Shown here piece after piece: positions 7,639 through 16,987 of a stretch of DNA of 46,398 nucleotides (positions are counted from its first letter, which is position 1; every line of letters starts with the position of its first letter). The translations under genes were made by a program, and so were the position numbers. The notes beneath the pieces are model-generated. The model saw only the letters and a list, made by a program, of their open reading frames with translations. It was not told the DNA's origin and searched no databases. The stretch covers positions 1-46,398 of IMG/VR virus record IMGVR_UViG_3300009285_000017. The stretch is one strand, 5' to 3'. The DNA is from a virus.

Positions 7639-9377
7639 TGGCACAACCTCTTAAAGATTTTTCGGTTACGGACTTTACTGGCGGAATAGTCAATAAGTCC
7701 GACTACCAAATGAAGAGCAACGAGGTTAAACGCTCGGTTAACTTTGACTTAGACGAGGTAGGAAGAGTAAAACGAAGGCGAGGTATTCAACAAATAGGGC
7801 CGACAACGGGGGCGACTGAAAGAGTCTTCGCCTCTACCACCGCTACTTTTCATCCGACAACAGGGCAGAGGGTGGCTCAATTAGTGGCGACAGACGCTGG
7901 TAGCGGGCAATACAGCCTTTATCGTTTAGTGGGGAATTATCTTACAGCTGCGGCGGCGGTAAGTGACACTACCCTCACAGTAGCCAGTAACGCCCTTCTT
8001 GCGACAAGTGGAACAGTGGAAATTAACGGAGACGAAATTGCCTATACGGGCAAAAGCGGAGCAACTGGATTAACGGGTGTGACTGGTATCGCCCGTGCCC
8101 ACATTGCTTTTAGTATGGTCAACCAGTTTGAAGTGCTTGTCGCTGGAGGAGGAATCAACCCCAGAGGGGGAATTTATTTCTCCTACTTGAATGGAAATGT
8201 TATTGTCAACGGCACTGACGACAGCACTCTCTGGGAACCAGCAGGAGGGTTTACGGGCATCACCCCGCCTTTTGGGGTGTTTGCCACGAACTATCGCAAT
8301 CGGATTTATTTAGCTGGGTCGGGTGCTAATGGCACAAATTCTTCGGGGTTGAGAGTTTCTTTCTCTAACGCTGGAACGGCTGCCACTTGGACAACAGCCA
8401 CTGATTACTTTGATGTAGAAGATAATCTGGGCGAACCCGTGCAAGGTCTTGCCGTTCTGAATGACCGCCTTGGAATTTTCAAACCAAATTCTATTTGGAC
8501 TTATGATGAGGTGGAGTTAAAACAAAGAGTAACTGGGGTAGGGGCATACACCCATGATGTTGTCAAACAAATTGGAAGTTTAATCTACACTTTCGGGCCG
8601 ACAGGAGTGTGGGTCACTAATCTTTTTAGTGCCACAAAGATATCTAAACCGATAGAGCCATACTTGAAAGGTTTTAATCCTCGATATACAAGAGATGGTT
8701 TCGGTAAGAATGTAGTAAATTGTTTTGCGGGGACTTTTGAGAATAAATACTTTCTATACATCGGGAGCATTACTGAACCTGAGACCTTGAGCGATGTAGT
8801 GCTTGTTTACGATACCATTCATAAAAATTGGACCATCTATACTGGTTTTACGAATTTTGCTCATCTTGCGTCTTTTCCTGAATGGCACGCCGATTTCAAA
8901 GTCGGGGCGGCGGGAGTGACGGTCGCCCAGACCAGAGCAGCGTTTTTTGGCGGGGATAATGTCGGAAAATACTATCGTTTATTTGAGAACAGATTTATTG
9001 ACAACCAATCTACTCAAACTAACAGGGGAACTGACCTAACAAACGATACTCTCACTACTACTCAAAACCCCATCTCAGCTGAATTGGAAACGAAGTTCTA
9101 CGATTTGGGTAGTCCTCAGTGGTATAAAGATTTCGGGTATATTATGGTATTGGTGGAAAGAGGCGATTTTAACGTCTCCTATCGGGTGGACAAGGGAAAC
9201 GGGGTGTTCACCGACTGGAATACTCTTGGCAACTTTCGCGCTACATCAAATAGGGTGAGAATAACCGAACAAGGATATAGAATTTCCTTTAAGTTCACCA
9301 CTAACACAGCCAATACAATCCCGATATTAAACGGATTTATTATAGAAGATGCCCACGCCACCAGAAAAAGAAAATAA
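7638..9377 (+). CDS. Tail stabilisation / nozzle-like protein (P22 gp10-like)
   Basis: The 579-residue product begins with the pattern of podovirus tail proteins that bind the neck: DFTGGIVNKSDYQM, then NFDLDEVGRVKRRRGI. This is followed by repeated beta-propeller-like blades containing YRNRIYLAG, LNDRLGIFKPNSIWTY, and GPTGVWVTNL near residues 215-330. A beta insertion (residues 95-150) resembles that of the preceding gene. Such proteins close the tail channel. Its position directly after the neck adaptor agrees. The stop overlaps the next gene by 29 nt. Confidence 0.65.
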   Translation: MAQPLKDFSVTDFTGGIVNKSDYQMKSNEVKRSVNFDLDEVGRVKRRRGIQQIGPTTGATERVFASTTATFHPTTGQRVAQLVATDAGSGQYSLYRLVGNYLTAAAAVSDTTLTVASNALLATSGTVEINGDEIAYTGKSGATGLTGVTGIARAHIAFSMVNQFEVLVAGGGINPRGGIYFSYLNGNVIVNGTDDSTLWEPAGGFTGITPPFGVFATNYRNRIYLAGSGANGTNSSGLRVSFSNAGTAATWTTATDYFDVEDNLGEPVQGLAVLNDRLGIFKPNSIWTYDEVELKQRVTGVGAYTHDVVKQIGSLIYTFGPTGVWVTNLFSATKISKPIEPYLKGFNPRYTRDGFGKNVVNCFAGTFENKYFLYIGSITEPETLSDVVLVYDTIHKNWTIYTGFTNFAHLASFPEWHADFKVGAAGVTVAQTRAAFFGGDNVGKYYRLFENRFIDNQSTQTNRGTDLTNDTLTTTQNPISAELETKFYDLGSPQWYKDFGYIMVLVERGDFNVSYRVDKGNGVFTDWNTLGNFRATSNRVRITEQGYRISFKFTTNTANTIPILNGFIIEDAHATRKRK

Positions 9378-10116
9378 AATTAAGGAAGAAGACACGAAAC
9401 TAGACCTCAAAGCGGAGGAGAAGAAACTCGAAGAAGTTAATCTTCTTGATATTCCGACAGAAGAATCCCAAGTCAACCCGTTTGTTATTGATTATGGCAT
9501 TGGCTCATCGATTGCTGGTTCGGCAGTCCAAAACACGGGAAAGATTAGGGGAATCCCGTCTGTATTCAGAGGCGGAACGACCACCAGAAAGTTCGCTAAG
9601 TTGCTTCCGACCTTTTATCCATCGGGAGTGTTGACGGTAAGCACCACCGCAACTTCGGTAGGGGGTGCCACAACGGCTGATACGACATTAAATAGCTTCA
9701 CAATTCCCGCTCTTACCCTTTCTCGAAACGACCCGAAGATAGACAATGTCGGGAATGTCATCAGGGTCTGGGCGGCGGGGAGGTATACCACAGATGATGC
9801 TACTGCGGCTGTCACTCTAAAATGTAAGGTGGGGAGTACCACTTATCACACCATAACTTCGACTGGGTCAGCGGCCTCCAACCAACCTTGGCATATTGGT
9901 TGGGTTTTCGTCATCAACACGCTTGGAACGGGTGGAACGGCAGAAAGTCAGGTTGAAGCTAAAATAAATAATGTCAATAAGGATAGTGCGAACACTAGCA
10001 CGATTACCATTAACACTACGATAGACAACACCCTAGCTATTACTGCCGCTTGGGCAAGCGGGGATGCGGGGGACGATATTAGCATTCGCCAGTTCATCGT
10101 GGAGATTCTCAATTAA
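9349..10116 (+). CDS. Virion surface protein with C-terminal beta domain
   Basis: The 255-residue product has a highly charged, Lys/Glu-rich N-terminal helix (residues 1-35), a linker, and a C-terminal beta-rich domain (residues 90-255) with Thr/Ala strands ending QFIVEILN. This resembles jelly-roll decoration or tail-associated proteins of uncultured phages. It overlaps the tail protein gene and ends 21 nt before the next promoter-start unit. No enzymatic motif was seen, so the role is structural by context. Confidence 0.5.
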   Translation: MPTPPEKENKIKEEDTKLDLKAEEKKLEEVNLLDIPTEESQVNPFVIDYGIGSSIAGSAVQNTGKIRGIPSVFRGGTTTRKFAKLLPTFYPSGVLTVSTTATSVGGATTADTTLNSFTIPALTLSRNDPKIDNVGNVIRVWAAGRYTTDDATAAVTLKCKVGSTTYHTITSTGSAASNQPWHIGWVFVINTLGTGGTAESQVEAKINNVNKDSANTSTITINTTIDNTLAITAAWASGDAGDDISIRQFIVEILN

Positions 10117-10124
10117 CAAAAATG

Positions 10125-10130
10125 TATAAT
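10125..10130 (+). promoter_or_regulatory. -10 box for leaderless internal protein gene
   Basis: TATAAT lies in the 21-nt gap after the stop at 10116, and exactly 7 nt separate it from the ATG at 10138. No Shine-Dalgarno sequence lies between them, as expected if the mRNA begins at the start codon. Confidence 0.6.
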
Positions 10131-10137
10131 TAAGCCA

Positions 10138-11598
10138 ATGGCAGTTCAACCAACAGACCCATCAATCGTAAACTTCCTAACCTCGCGGGGATTCCAACCC
10201 ACGGGCGGAGAGAGAGCACCTCTATTCGGCCAACGAAAAAGTATTTTTGAGAGTTTAGGTTTGGGGACGGATTTTCGAGGTGAATCAGGACAGAATACCG
10301 CCATATTAAACAGACTAACCCAGTTTGAAAGAGATAAAGGGGTTCAGCTAAGTCCTACTAACCTCCCTGATTTTTTGCGAGCAACCCCGCCTACGACAGG
10401 GACAGCCCCTCCTGCGGGTACTCCTCCTGCCCCATCGCAAGTTCCTAATTATCTACGGAGTTTAGCAACCCAGGCCATTTCGCAAGACCAAACTCCCGTT
10501 CTTCCCTCGGCAGACGAAACGGCAAAACTTGCCTTAGAGAAGTTTACGGGAGGAGCCACTTTCCCGTTACAAGTAGAATCGGTTGAAGCGGAGAAATCGC
10601 AAGTTAGATTGGAGGGACAGCAACAAGCGGAAAAGTTTATTAGAAATATCGCTTCAAGAGGACTTATCTTCAGTGGAGCTAAAACGCAAGGCGTGTCAGA
10701 CATTGAAGTAGATACCCTTGCCAAGACGCTAAATGTTGACAGGAGGTTTGCTATGCTCATAGCAACGGGACTCCAAAACGCCGCCCAGGATATTGTGAAG
10801 CAAGCCCAAAAAGAAATAGAAGACTCTAAGAAAGAGGGCAAGGAACAAAGGACAGAAGCTAGAGACGCCCTGAAAGCGTTAGGATATGTGATTGACCCAG
10901 GCACGGGGACACTGATAAGGAGTGAGGAATCGTTGAGAAAAGAACAAGCGGATAAATTATCTATTGTAAGAGAGGAGAGACTTCAAGAGTCAGAGCTATT
11001 CGACAGAGAGATTTCTCTCGCAAATCTTGAAGCACGTCAGGCAAGTCTTGGACTTCAGGCTCACAGCCAGTCACGTCTTGATGCACTAGCTGGTCTTGCT
11101 TTCACAAAGTTTGAGACCGACCAAGCACAACATAATGCGATGGTAGAAGGTGAACTTACCAACTTCCTAAATGGTGGTATCGGGTTATTAGACATCAGCG
11201 ATTCTATTAGGGGGGAGGTGACTAATTATGCTACAAACTTCATAAAAACTACTGAGTTTGTTGGTGCAGATGGTGTAACTAAAAAACTAGATGTTGCTAA
11301 GAAACTAGGAACTTCTGTTGACTTTACGGATAATGAGTGGAGAGCGGCAATCTACGATAACTATGTTCGTGGAGATGCTTATGATGATGTTCTTAATCTA
11401 ATTGCAACCGAACCAATAGCTAATAAAGATAGAGGAAAGCTCATTGCTTCGGAAATCTACCAGATAGGAAAAGGTGCTCCTGATAGTGGGAAAACTGGTA
11501 GAAGTCCACTTGGTCTTGCCTTTGAGGGAGCAAAGGAGGTATTAAGTAAAAACATAGATTACTCGAAGTTAAATATCCCAAGTCTCTTTAGGTTCTAA
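10138..11598 (+). CDS. Internal virion / ejection-type protein
   Basis: The 486-residue product has a Pro-rich low-complexity segment (residues 80-110) followed by a long helical, Gln/Glu/Lys-rich region (residues 130-320) with coiled-coil character, and a compact C-terminal part ending SLFRF. The helix-rich, repeat-free pattern and the position between tail and giant virion protein genes fit an ejected core protein. Codon use changes part way: after about 10980 the sequence is more AT-rich and less constrained than before, which could mark a recombination joint. It ends on the ATG of the next gene (1-nt overlap). Confidence 0.5.
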   Translation: MAVQPTDPSIVNFLTSRGFQPTGGERAPLFGQRKSIFESLGLGTDFRGESGQNTAILNRLTQFERDKGVQLSPTNLPDFLRATPPTTGTAPPAGTPPAPSQVPNYLRSLATQAISQDQTPVLPSADETAKLALEKFTGGATFPLQVESVEAEKSQVRLEGQQQAEKFIRNIASRGLIFSGAKTQGVSDIEVDTLAKTLNVDRRFAMLIATGLQNAAQDIVKQAQKEIEDSKKEGKEQRTEARDALKALGYVIDPGTGTLIRSEESLRKEQADKLSIVREERLQESELFDREISLANLEARQASLGLQAHSQSRLDALAGLAFTKFETDQAQHNAMVEGELTNFLNGGIGLLDISDSIRGEVTNYATNFIKTTEFVGADGVTKKLDVAKKLGTSVDFTDNEWRAAIYDNYVRGDAYDDVLNLIATEPIANKDRGKLIASEIYQIGKGAPDSGKTGRSPLGLAFEGAKEVLSKNIDYSKLNIPSLFRF

Positions 11599-14462
11599 TG
11601 GCTCTAGGTGATACAAACATTAAGGCAGGCACGGCGACACGGGGAAAAGTTGACCCCTCCACTCCCGAAGGGTTAAGACAAATCGCCGCTAAGAGTGGGA
11701 TAGCATTAAAGGAGGAGGATAAGCCAGGAGTTTTAGGAAGAGGGGTACAGGGAGGATTGGACATTCTCCTCTGGAGTTCCCGACAGGTTGGCGTAGGACT
11801 TCAAAAAGCTAAGGGCGTTCCCGACAATCAAATAAATCCCGACCTACTTCCCTCCGATGTTCTCTACGGGAAAGCTCCCGAAATTCGCTCTTTCGGAGGG
11901 GCAATGAAATATCAATTCACTACGGGCGATGGGCTAAAACGACTAGCCACCGATATTGTCCTTGACCCTGTGACATACCTGACGCTAGGCACAGGTGCGG
12001 TGGTCAAGATACCGCTTCAGACAGGGGCAAAAGTAGCCCTTACCAAGACAGGAAAAGAGATGGTTTCTGAACTCGCTAACGAGATGGTGGAGAAGGGAGT
12101 ATCACGCCAGATAGCCGTTGCTAACGCAAAAAAGCAAGTAGGACTATTATTGGAGCCTGGAGAAAAAACCTTGTTAGAGAGAGGTGGGTTAGCGAATATC
12201 ATTAAAGCTCTGGCGAAGCAAGGTAAGAAGCCGACAGCGGTTGAGGTTAAAAAAGTTTTACTGGAAGGTGCGGAGGGTATAAAACGAAAATCAGCCGTGA
12301 GGTTCGGTGTAGGTATCGGGACAAAAGAAGCAAGGATAAAACTTTTTGACCTCCCTAAATTCAGCAAACTCTACGAAGGGGTCACGAATAGCATCGCTTT
12401 TATTCCAGGAGCAAAGGCTCTTTCATCGGGACTTGAAGCTACCTCAAAGGGAGTCGGCAAATTATTTAATAGAGACTTCGGGTTGCCCGATGAGTTCAAG
12501 CCTGTCAAACAGAAATACATAGATAGTTTCGATAACTCGGCTGGTAGGATAAAGAGGGATATCAGGACTATATTCGCTGGGACGAGCAAAGATAGTCGTG
12601 TAGCCATTACAAAAGCAATCGAGAAGGGAGATTTGACCGTGCTTGAACCTGCGATGGCAAAGTTGGCGGTTCGGGTAAAAAACATTTTCGGGGCTATCGC
12701 TAGGGAAGAAGAGAGAAGGGGGCTACTCCATAAGACGATTGAAGATTATGTCACCCATATTTACAAGAATAAAGCCCAAGCACAGACAATAGTTAGGGCG
12801 TTGCGTGAAGGTCAGCCTTCAGCAGCGTTAAGATTTGATAAAACAAGAGTCCTACCAGACCTTGAAACAGCTAAAGCATTAGGATTAGACCCGATAGAAG
12901 ATATAGCGGAGATTTTAAACATCCGACTGCTGGCTTCTGAGCGAGCAAAGCTCACTCAGGACTTTGTTAAAAAGGTAGGCAAGAGGTTTGGTAAAGAAAA
13001 GCCGAAAGAGTTTACAGCATTGTTGAATGAACCCTTAGTAAAGATGGGTGATGTTGTAACAGGTGTCCCTACTGAGTTTAGGAACCTCCATATCCCTCAA
13101 GCTATTGCTGATGACATAGCCAAAATGAATAAGGCGTTCTTCGCTGACGAGAATGTTAAAGGAATGTTGCGAGGCTATGACAAGCTAAACAACTTTTGGA
13201 AAGGTTCGGTGACGGTTCTTTTCCCAGCCTTCCATTTTAGGAACGCTATCTCCAATGTAATGCAGAATTTCTTAGATATCGGGGTAAATGCTTTTTCCCC
13301 CGCTACTCACTCGACTGCCGTCAAGATTATCACAGGTTCTGACGGGTTTTTAACCACCGAATTGGGTGAACAAATCGCTTACTCCACTATTCGCAAGGAG
13401 ATGAAAGCAAACCAAGTATTCCAGGATAGTTTGGCTAGAACTGATGTCGGTAGGCAACTTTCGGAGAAAGCGATAGCCCGCAACACCCCATTTGATATAG
13501 GCAGAAAGATAGGTCGGAGAATAGAGAATGAGGCGAGGGTGGTGAACTATATTACCAATCTTCGGAGAGGATTAGATTTTGAAGATGCCGCTGGCCACTC
13601 GAAACAATTCCTTTTTGACTACGACAACCTCTCTTTATTTGAGAAAGATGTTCTACGGAGAGCTATCCCTTTTTACACCTGGACACGGAAGAACATCGCC
13701 TTACAAGTTAAAGCACTATTTACTACTCCAGGGAAGCAGACAAATATAGCCAAAGCTATTGAAACTATAAACACAATCTTTGGCAAAGACCCAACTGATG
13801 AAGAAAAAGAATTTACCCCCGACTGGATTGCCCAGGGACTGAGCATTATGACCGACAGGAAAGGAGATGACAGAACATTTCTAGTCGGGTTTGACCTTCC
13901 ATTGGAAGACCTTTTTCAGAGGACTACCGAGTTTACAACTAATCCTTTCAGGGCAACCCTCAATTTGATGGCTCCATATATTAAAGCTCCGATTGAGTTC
14001 GCTACGGGCAAGAACCTTTTTAGAGATATTCCTATTCAGGAAGACGATAGTGGGACATTCGCCCAGAACCTTCCTGAAGGAGTGAAAAAATTCTTAGATT
14101 ATTATGAGGAAGACATCACCACAAAAGAAGGCAAGAAGTTTACCAAGAGAACCGTTGACCCAGAGAGGAAGTGGCTTTGGCAACAAGGGACATCTATTTT
14201 AGGTGTGGGAAGGTTATCAGCTGCCACTACGGTTGACGGACTGGCAGCTATGTATTCCTTCTTAAAGGAGGGAAAATTGGACTTCCAGGACAAAGCTGAT
14301 ATTGTTCGGCTCTTCACTGCTTTCAACTTTAAAACAACTAACCTTGAGGCCGAAAGAAAGAGGCAAGAGAAAGAAGAAGCCAGAAAATTAACCGAACAAC
14401 TAGAGAGAAAAGGTGAAGTGGCTACTTTTGAGAAGACCTACGTCCCCAAGTCTAAACGCTAG
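11598..14462 (+). CDS. Large internal virion protein
   Basis: At 954 residues this is the largest gene product. It contains an N-terminal region with weakly hydrophobic helices (residues 115-150), long amphipathic helices, and a block with FPAFHFRNAISNVMQNF near residue 540 and RRAIPFYTWTRKNIALQ near residue 690. Such Arg-Asn blocks occur in very large virion-packaged polyproteins of podoviruses. I infer a pilot or ejection protein that enters the cell with DNA. Its stop codon overlaps the stop of the convergent minus-strand gene, so the two operons meet tail to tail with no spacer. Confidence 0.5.
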   Translation: MALGDTNIKAGTATRGKVDPSTPEGLRQIAAKSGIALKEEDKPGVLGRGVQGGLDILLWSSRQVGVGLQKAKGVPDNQINPDLLPSDVLYGKAPEIRSFGGAMKYQFTTGDGLKRLATDIVLDPVTYLTLGTGAVVKIPLQTGAKVALTKTGKEMVSELANEMVEKGVSRQIAVANAKKQVGLLLEPGEKTLLERGGLANIIKALAKQGKKPTAVEVKKVLLEGAEGIKRKSAVRFGVGIGTKEARIKLFDLPKFSKLYEGVTNSIAFIPGAKALSSGLEATSKGVGKLFNRDFGLPDEFKPVKQKYIDSFDNSAGRIKRDIRTIFAGTSKDSRVAITKAIEKGDLTVLEPAMAKLAVRVKNIFGAIAREEERRGLLHKTIEDYVTHIYKNKAQAQTIVRALREGQPSAALRFDKTRVLPDLETAKALGLDPIEDIAEILNIRLLASERAKLTQDFVKKVGKRFGKEKPKEFTALLNEPLVKMGDVVTGVPTEFRNLHIPQAIADDIAKMNKAFFADENVKGMLRGYDKLNNFWKGSVTVLFPAFHFRNAISNVMQNFLDIGVNAFSPATHSTAVKIITGSDGFLTTELGEQIAYSTIRKEMKANQVFQDSLARTDVGRQLSEKAIARNTPFDIGRKIGRRIENEARVVNYITNLRRGLDFEDAAGHSKQFLFDYDNLSLFEKDVLRRAIPFYTWTRKNIALQVKALFTTPGKQTNIAKAIETINTIFGKDPTDEEKEFTPDWIAQGLSIMTDRKGDDRTFLVGFDLPLEDLFQRTTEFTTNPFRATLNLMAPYIKAPIEFATGKNLFRDIPIQEDDSGTFAQNLPEGVKKFLDYYEEDITTKEGKKFTKRTVDPERKWLWQQGTSILGVGRLSAATTVDGLAAMYSFLKEGKLDFQDKADIVRLFTAFNFKTTNLEAERKRQEKEEARKLTEQLERKGEVATFEKTYVPKSKR

Positions 14463-14605
14463 GGACAATAAACCTCATAAGTTCTTCCTGCCCCAGGCAC
14501 ATACTCACAATCATCCGTTCTAGGTTCCGGATGGGATAGAACCCAAATTACTGAGAACAATATAAAGGCGATGAATGCTATAGTGGCTTTCTTCTCAAAA
14601 CTCAT
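14459..14605 (-). CDS. Small membrane protein
   Basis: A 48-residue protein with one hydrophobic helix (ATIAFIAFILFSVIWVLS, residues 7-24) and a Cys-containing outer tail (DDCEYVPGAGRTYEVYCP) that could form a disulfide. The start at 14605 overlaps the stop of the upstream glycosyltransferase gene (ATGA). A longer frame starting upstream would lie inside that gene and is less likely. It is the last gene of the minus-strand sugar operon. Function unknown; it might anchor or accompany the glycosyltransferases at the membrane. Confidence 0.6.
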   Translation of the reverse strand: MSFEKKATIAFIAFILFSVIWVLSHPEPRTDDCEYVPGAGRTYEVYCP

Positions 14606-15735
14606 CTCCTCAGATATACAAACTCCGACATTTTTGAATTGATGAACTCTTCCAGACCTTTCTGATACTTGCTTTCTTCGTAGGCTTTCTTTGCGAGCGG
14701 GCTTTGCTCTAAAAGTTCCAGCCAACTATCGTGGTAAATTGTGATTGCCCCATAAGAGTTCCCATGCCTTTCCATATTCTTCTTATCCCAGGGCTGTTCC
14801 GCCAGGACTTCGTTGAAGGTATATTTTCTCCGCTTCTCTATAAATGCCCTGTCTTCTGCCATCTCCCGTTCTCCTTCTTCCATTATGAACTTTAATCTTT
14901 CGGGATTTTTTGTCCGCAGATAGTTTATGTAAGCCCTCTCCCGCCAGTCGTCCATTCCTAAAGCGTAGGAGATATTCAGGACATTATGGACATAATCCAT
15001 CTGGTCGTAGCCATAATTGCGGGCGGCGGCCAGATGATAACCGATGGCGTGGGGTTCGGTGGCTACCAATGACCCGAACATCCACCATTTCATATTCAGG
15101 TAGAACTCTCCTCCTCCGTAGGTTCGGTGGATTTTCGGGTAGCCCCCGAAATTTAAGAATTGCTTCTTTTTAACGCACAACCCCCAATGTCCTTGGGCAG
15201 GGACATAAAACCAACTGTCTGCCACCTTATAATTGTTCCAATTCCCTCTTATCTCTTCGCCCAGTTTAAGAGAGTAGCCATACCCCATAGAACGCTCAAA
15301 GGGCGGGTATGCTCCGAGGTCTTGTTTGGCTCCGTGAACTATCCCCCCGCTTTCGTCCACTGCTTTCATCAAATTAGTAAAGAACCCTGGCTTGAAGGCG
15401 ACATGAGCATCCACGAAAAAGATATACTCCCCCCTCGCCACCTCCGCCCCTTTATTCCTGGCGGCGTGGTTTCCCGCTATCGGGTAGTGGACGACCCGCA
15501 GAACCCTATGGCCGAACATCCCCCTCCCCATCATGTAGGTTGTCGTCCCTCCCGTGCCTGGTTTCTCAAAAATGGTGTCGTCGGAGGCGTTGTCTACGAT
15601 GATAATTTCGTAGTCCCGCCAATCATATCCCTCAGCTTCAAGGGCGTGGATGATGGAGTAACAGGTATAAGCCACATCAGGGAACTCATTTCTACTCGGC
15701 ACAATCACCGAAAGTTTTATTTGGGGCCAGAGCAC
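14602..15735 (-). CDS. Glycosyltransferase resembling polypeptide GalNAc-transferases
   Basis: A 377-residue GT-A enzyme starting at GTG. The order of motifs is LSVIVPSRNE (residues 8-17), EIIIVDNASDD (43-53), NHAARNKGAEVARGEYIFFV (89-108) and then DAH at 109-111. DxH rather than DxD is the metal site of GT27 mucin-type polypeptide GalNAc-transferases. Further on, FLNFGGYPKIHRTYGGGEFY (193-212) followed by NMKWWMFG matches the F-x-x-x-G-x-Y and WGGEN-xELSF-xxW-x-CGG block of that family, and HAIGYHL parallels its H-x-GH element. There is no ricin-type lectin domain. Bacterial GT2 relatives with DxH exist, so the peptide acceptor is an inference from motif plus the Ser/Thr-rich partners. Confidence 0.75.
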   Translation of the reverse strand: MLWPQIKLSVIVPSRNEFPDVAYTCYSIIHALEAEGYDWRDYEIIIVDNASDDTIFEKPGTGGTTTYMMGRGMFGHRVLRVVHYPIAGNHAARNKGAEVARGEYIFFVDAHVAFKPGFFTNLMKAVDESGGIVHGAKQDLGAYPPFERSMGYGYSLKLGEEIRGNWNNYKVADSWFYVPAQGHWGLCVKKKQFLNFGGYPKIHRTYGGGEFYLNMKWWMFGSLVATEPHAIGYHLAAARNYGYDQMDYVHNVLNISYALGMDDWRERAYINYLRTKNPERLKFIMEEGEREMAEDRAFIEKRRKYTFNEVLAEQPWDKKNMERHGNSYGAITIYHDSWLELLEQSPLAKKAYEESKYQKGLEEFINSKMSEFVYLRR

Positions 15736-16637
15736 CTTGAAAGAATTGGTGTGTGAGTTGTCGACTTCTCCGTTGGCTCTCCTGCCGCACTGAAAAACTC
15801 TATCTTGTTAAAGTATTCCGAGAGAACATCCCAAAATCCCTCGCTCGTCCATTCTCTAACGTGAGCTTTATTAGCGGGACGCTCGTTGCTTATCGTCTTA
15901 TTATTTCTATTGGGCGTGCTAATATACCAAGTAGAGGAGGGCTTGCCGAGTTTTTTAACCAAGTTAGTCAGGAATGTTTGGTAGTCAGCGATGTGTTCTA
16001 TTGTTTCTATCGCTACGATAAAGTCGAACTTTAAGAACTCACGGGTATCTTTGATAAAGTCAAGGCAATCAAATTTCAGTTCGGAAGAATAATACAACCT
16101 ATTTAGGTTTCGGGTGAACGCTTCGGTGGCGAATTTGACCGACTTCTCGTTTTTGTCTATCCCCCAAGCGAACTGGGCTTCCTGGGAAAGGATGTTTGCT
16201 CCGACCCCGCACCCGCTTCCGACATCCACTACGAAAGGCCCCCAGATATATTTCGGCCATTGAATCCTTCCCTGCGTCCATTTCAGCATTTCATCCCGCA
16301 CAAACTCATACATCATCCTTGTCGGAGGGTAGAGGAGGTGTCCGCTGTGCTGAAATTGGTTGATATTGGTCAGCCACTGCTCTTTGTCCTCTATTTCGGG
16401 GTTTTCTTGGTAGTTAGGGTCGGTTATCCCAGCAGAAGTGGTTGTTAGTGGCTCAATCTGGCTCTCTGCGGGGACTTCTTCTTCGGGTGGGGGGTATTCC
16501 TTGCTTGCCTCCTGTTCTTCCAATTCACGCTGTTTTAGACGCAAGTTTTCTGCCTCAACCACGCCATAGCAATCAGAGCAGAGTAGGTTCTGAAAATCGT
16601 CAGGAATTTCTACCGAACATCGCTCACAAGATTTCAT
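15717..16637 (-). CDS. SAM-dependent methyltransferase with N-terminal zinc ribbon
   Basis: The 306-residue product opens with a CxxC...CxxC zinc ribbon (CERC at residues 4-7 and CSDC near 20). A Glu/Pro-rich linker to about residue 75 follows. The class I methyltransferase domain has FVVDVGSGCGVGANIL (motif I), AWGIDKNEKSV (motif II) and FIVAIETIEHI. The ribbon could bind a partner or nucleic acid. It overlaps the glycosyltransferase gene by 19 nt and the upstream 59-codon gene by 14 nt, so all belong to one operon. Substrate unknown, probably a sugar. Confidence 0.72.
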   Translation of the reverse strand: MKSCERCSVEIPDDFQNLLCSDCYGVVEAENLRLKQRELEEQEASKEYPPPEEEVPAESQIEPLTTTSAGITDPNYQENPEIEDKEQWLTNINQFQHSGHLLYPPTRMMYEFVRDEMLKWTQGRIQWPKYIWGPFVVDVGSGCGVGANILSQEAQFAWGIDKNEKSVKFATEAFTRNLNRLYYSSELKFDCLDFIKDTREFLKFDFIVAIETIEHIADYQTFLTNLVKKLGKPSSTWYISTPNRNNKTISNERPANKAHVREWTSEGFWDVLSEYFNKIEFFSAAGEPTEKSTTHTPILSRCSGPK

Positions 16638-16803
16638 AGCTTATAATCTTATTTTTTATCTGTTCTTCTGTTAGGGATTCAAAGTGTTCTCGACAGTTGT
16701 AGTAAGCAGGATTTTTGAATTTAGGCATTTTATACTTGACCCTTGCCACAGCGGGTTTGTCGCAGTTGCCATTTATCTCGCACCTATTTTGGTTTCCGTT
16801 CAT
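16624..16803 (-). CDS. Small Cys/His-containing protein
   Basis: A 59-residue protein: CEIN-x-x-CDKPAV near the N-terminus, then YNCREH, an arrangement of Cys and His compatible with one zinc site. The start codon at 16803 lies inside the end of the upstream zinc-ribbon gene (20-nt overlap) and the stop overlaps the methyltransferase start. Coding is supported by these tight overlaps on both sides. Function unknown. Confidence 0.6.
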   Translation of the reverse strand: MNGNQNRCEINGNCDKPAVARVKYKMPKFKNPAYYNCREHFESLTEEQIKNKIISYEIL

Positions 16804-16987
16804 CTTTTATTTGGTTGATTTTCTCTTTCAAGATGTAGGTGCAGGTGTCGCAGAAACCTAGTTCTGTTCTTTGTGTTCCCTTCTCTTTCTTGAAGAAAGA
16901 AGTTTCGGCTATGACAACGCTTGCCCCCGCTACGGGGTTCTTCCCTAATTCAGTTTCACAAATATCACAAAAATATCTAACAGCCAT
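16784..16987 (-). CDS. Zinc-ribbon protein
   Basis: A 67-residue protein beginning MAVRYFCDICETEL, with a second pair FCDTC near residue 48, giving a CxxC...CxxC zinc ribbon. The start at 16987 shares one base with the stop of the upstream gene (TAATG), typical of re-initiation. A longer frame running to 17152 exists but would cover the separate 47-codon gene and lose the coupling, so it was rejected. Confidence 0.65.
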   Translation of the reverse strand: MAVRYFCDICETELGKNPVAGASVVIAETSFFKKEKGTQRTELGFCDTCTYILKEKINQIKDERKPK

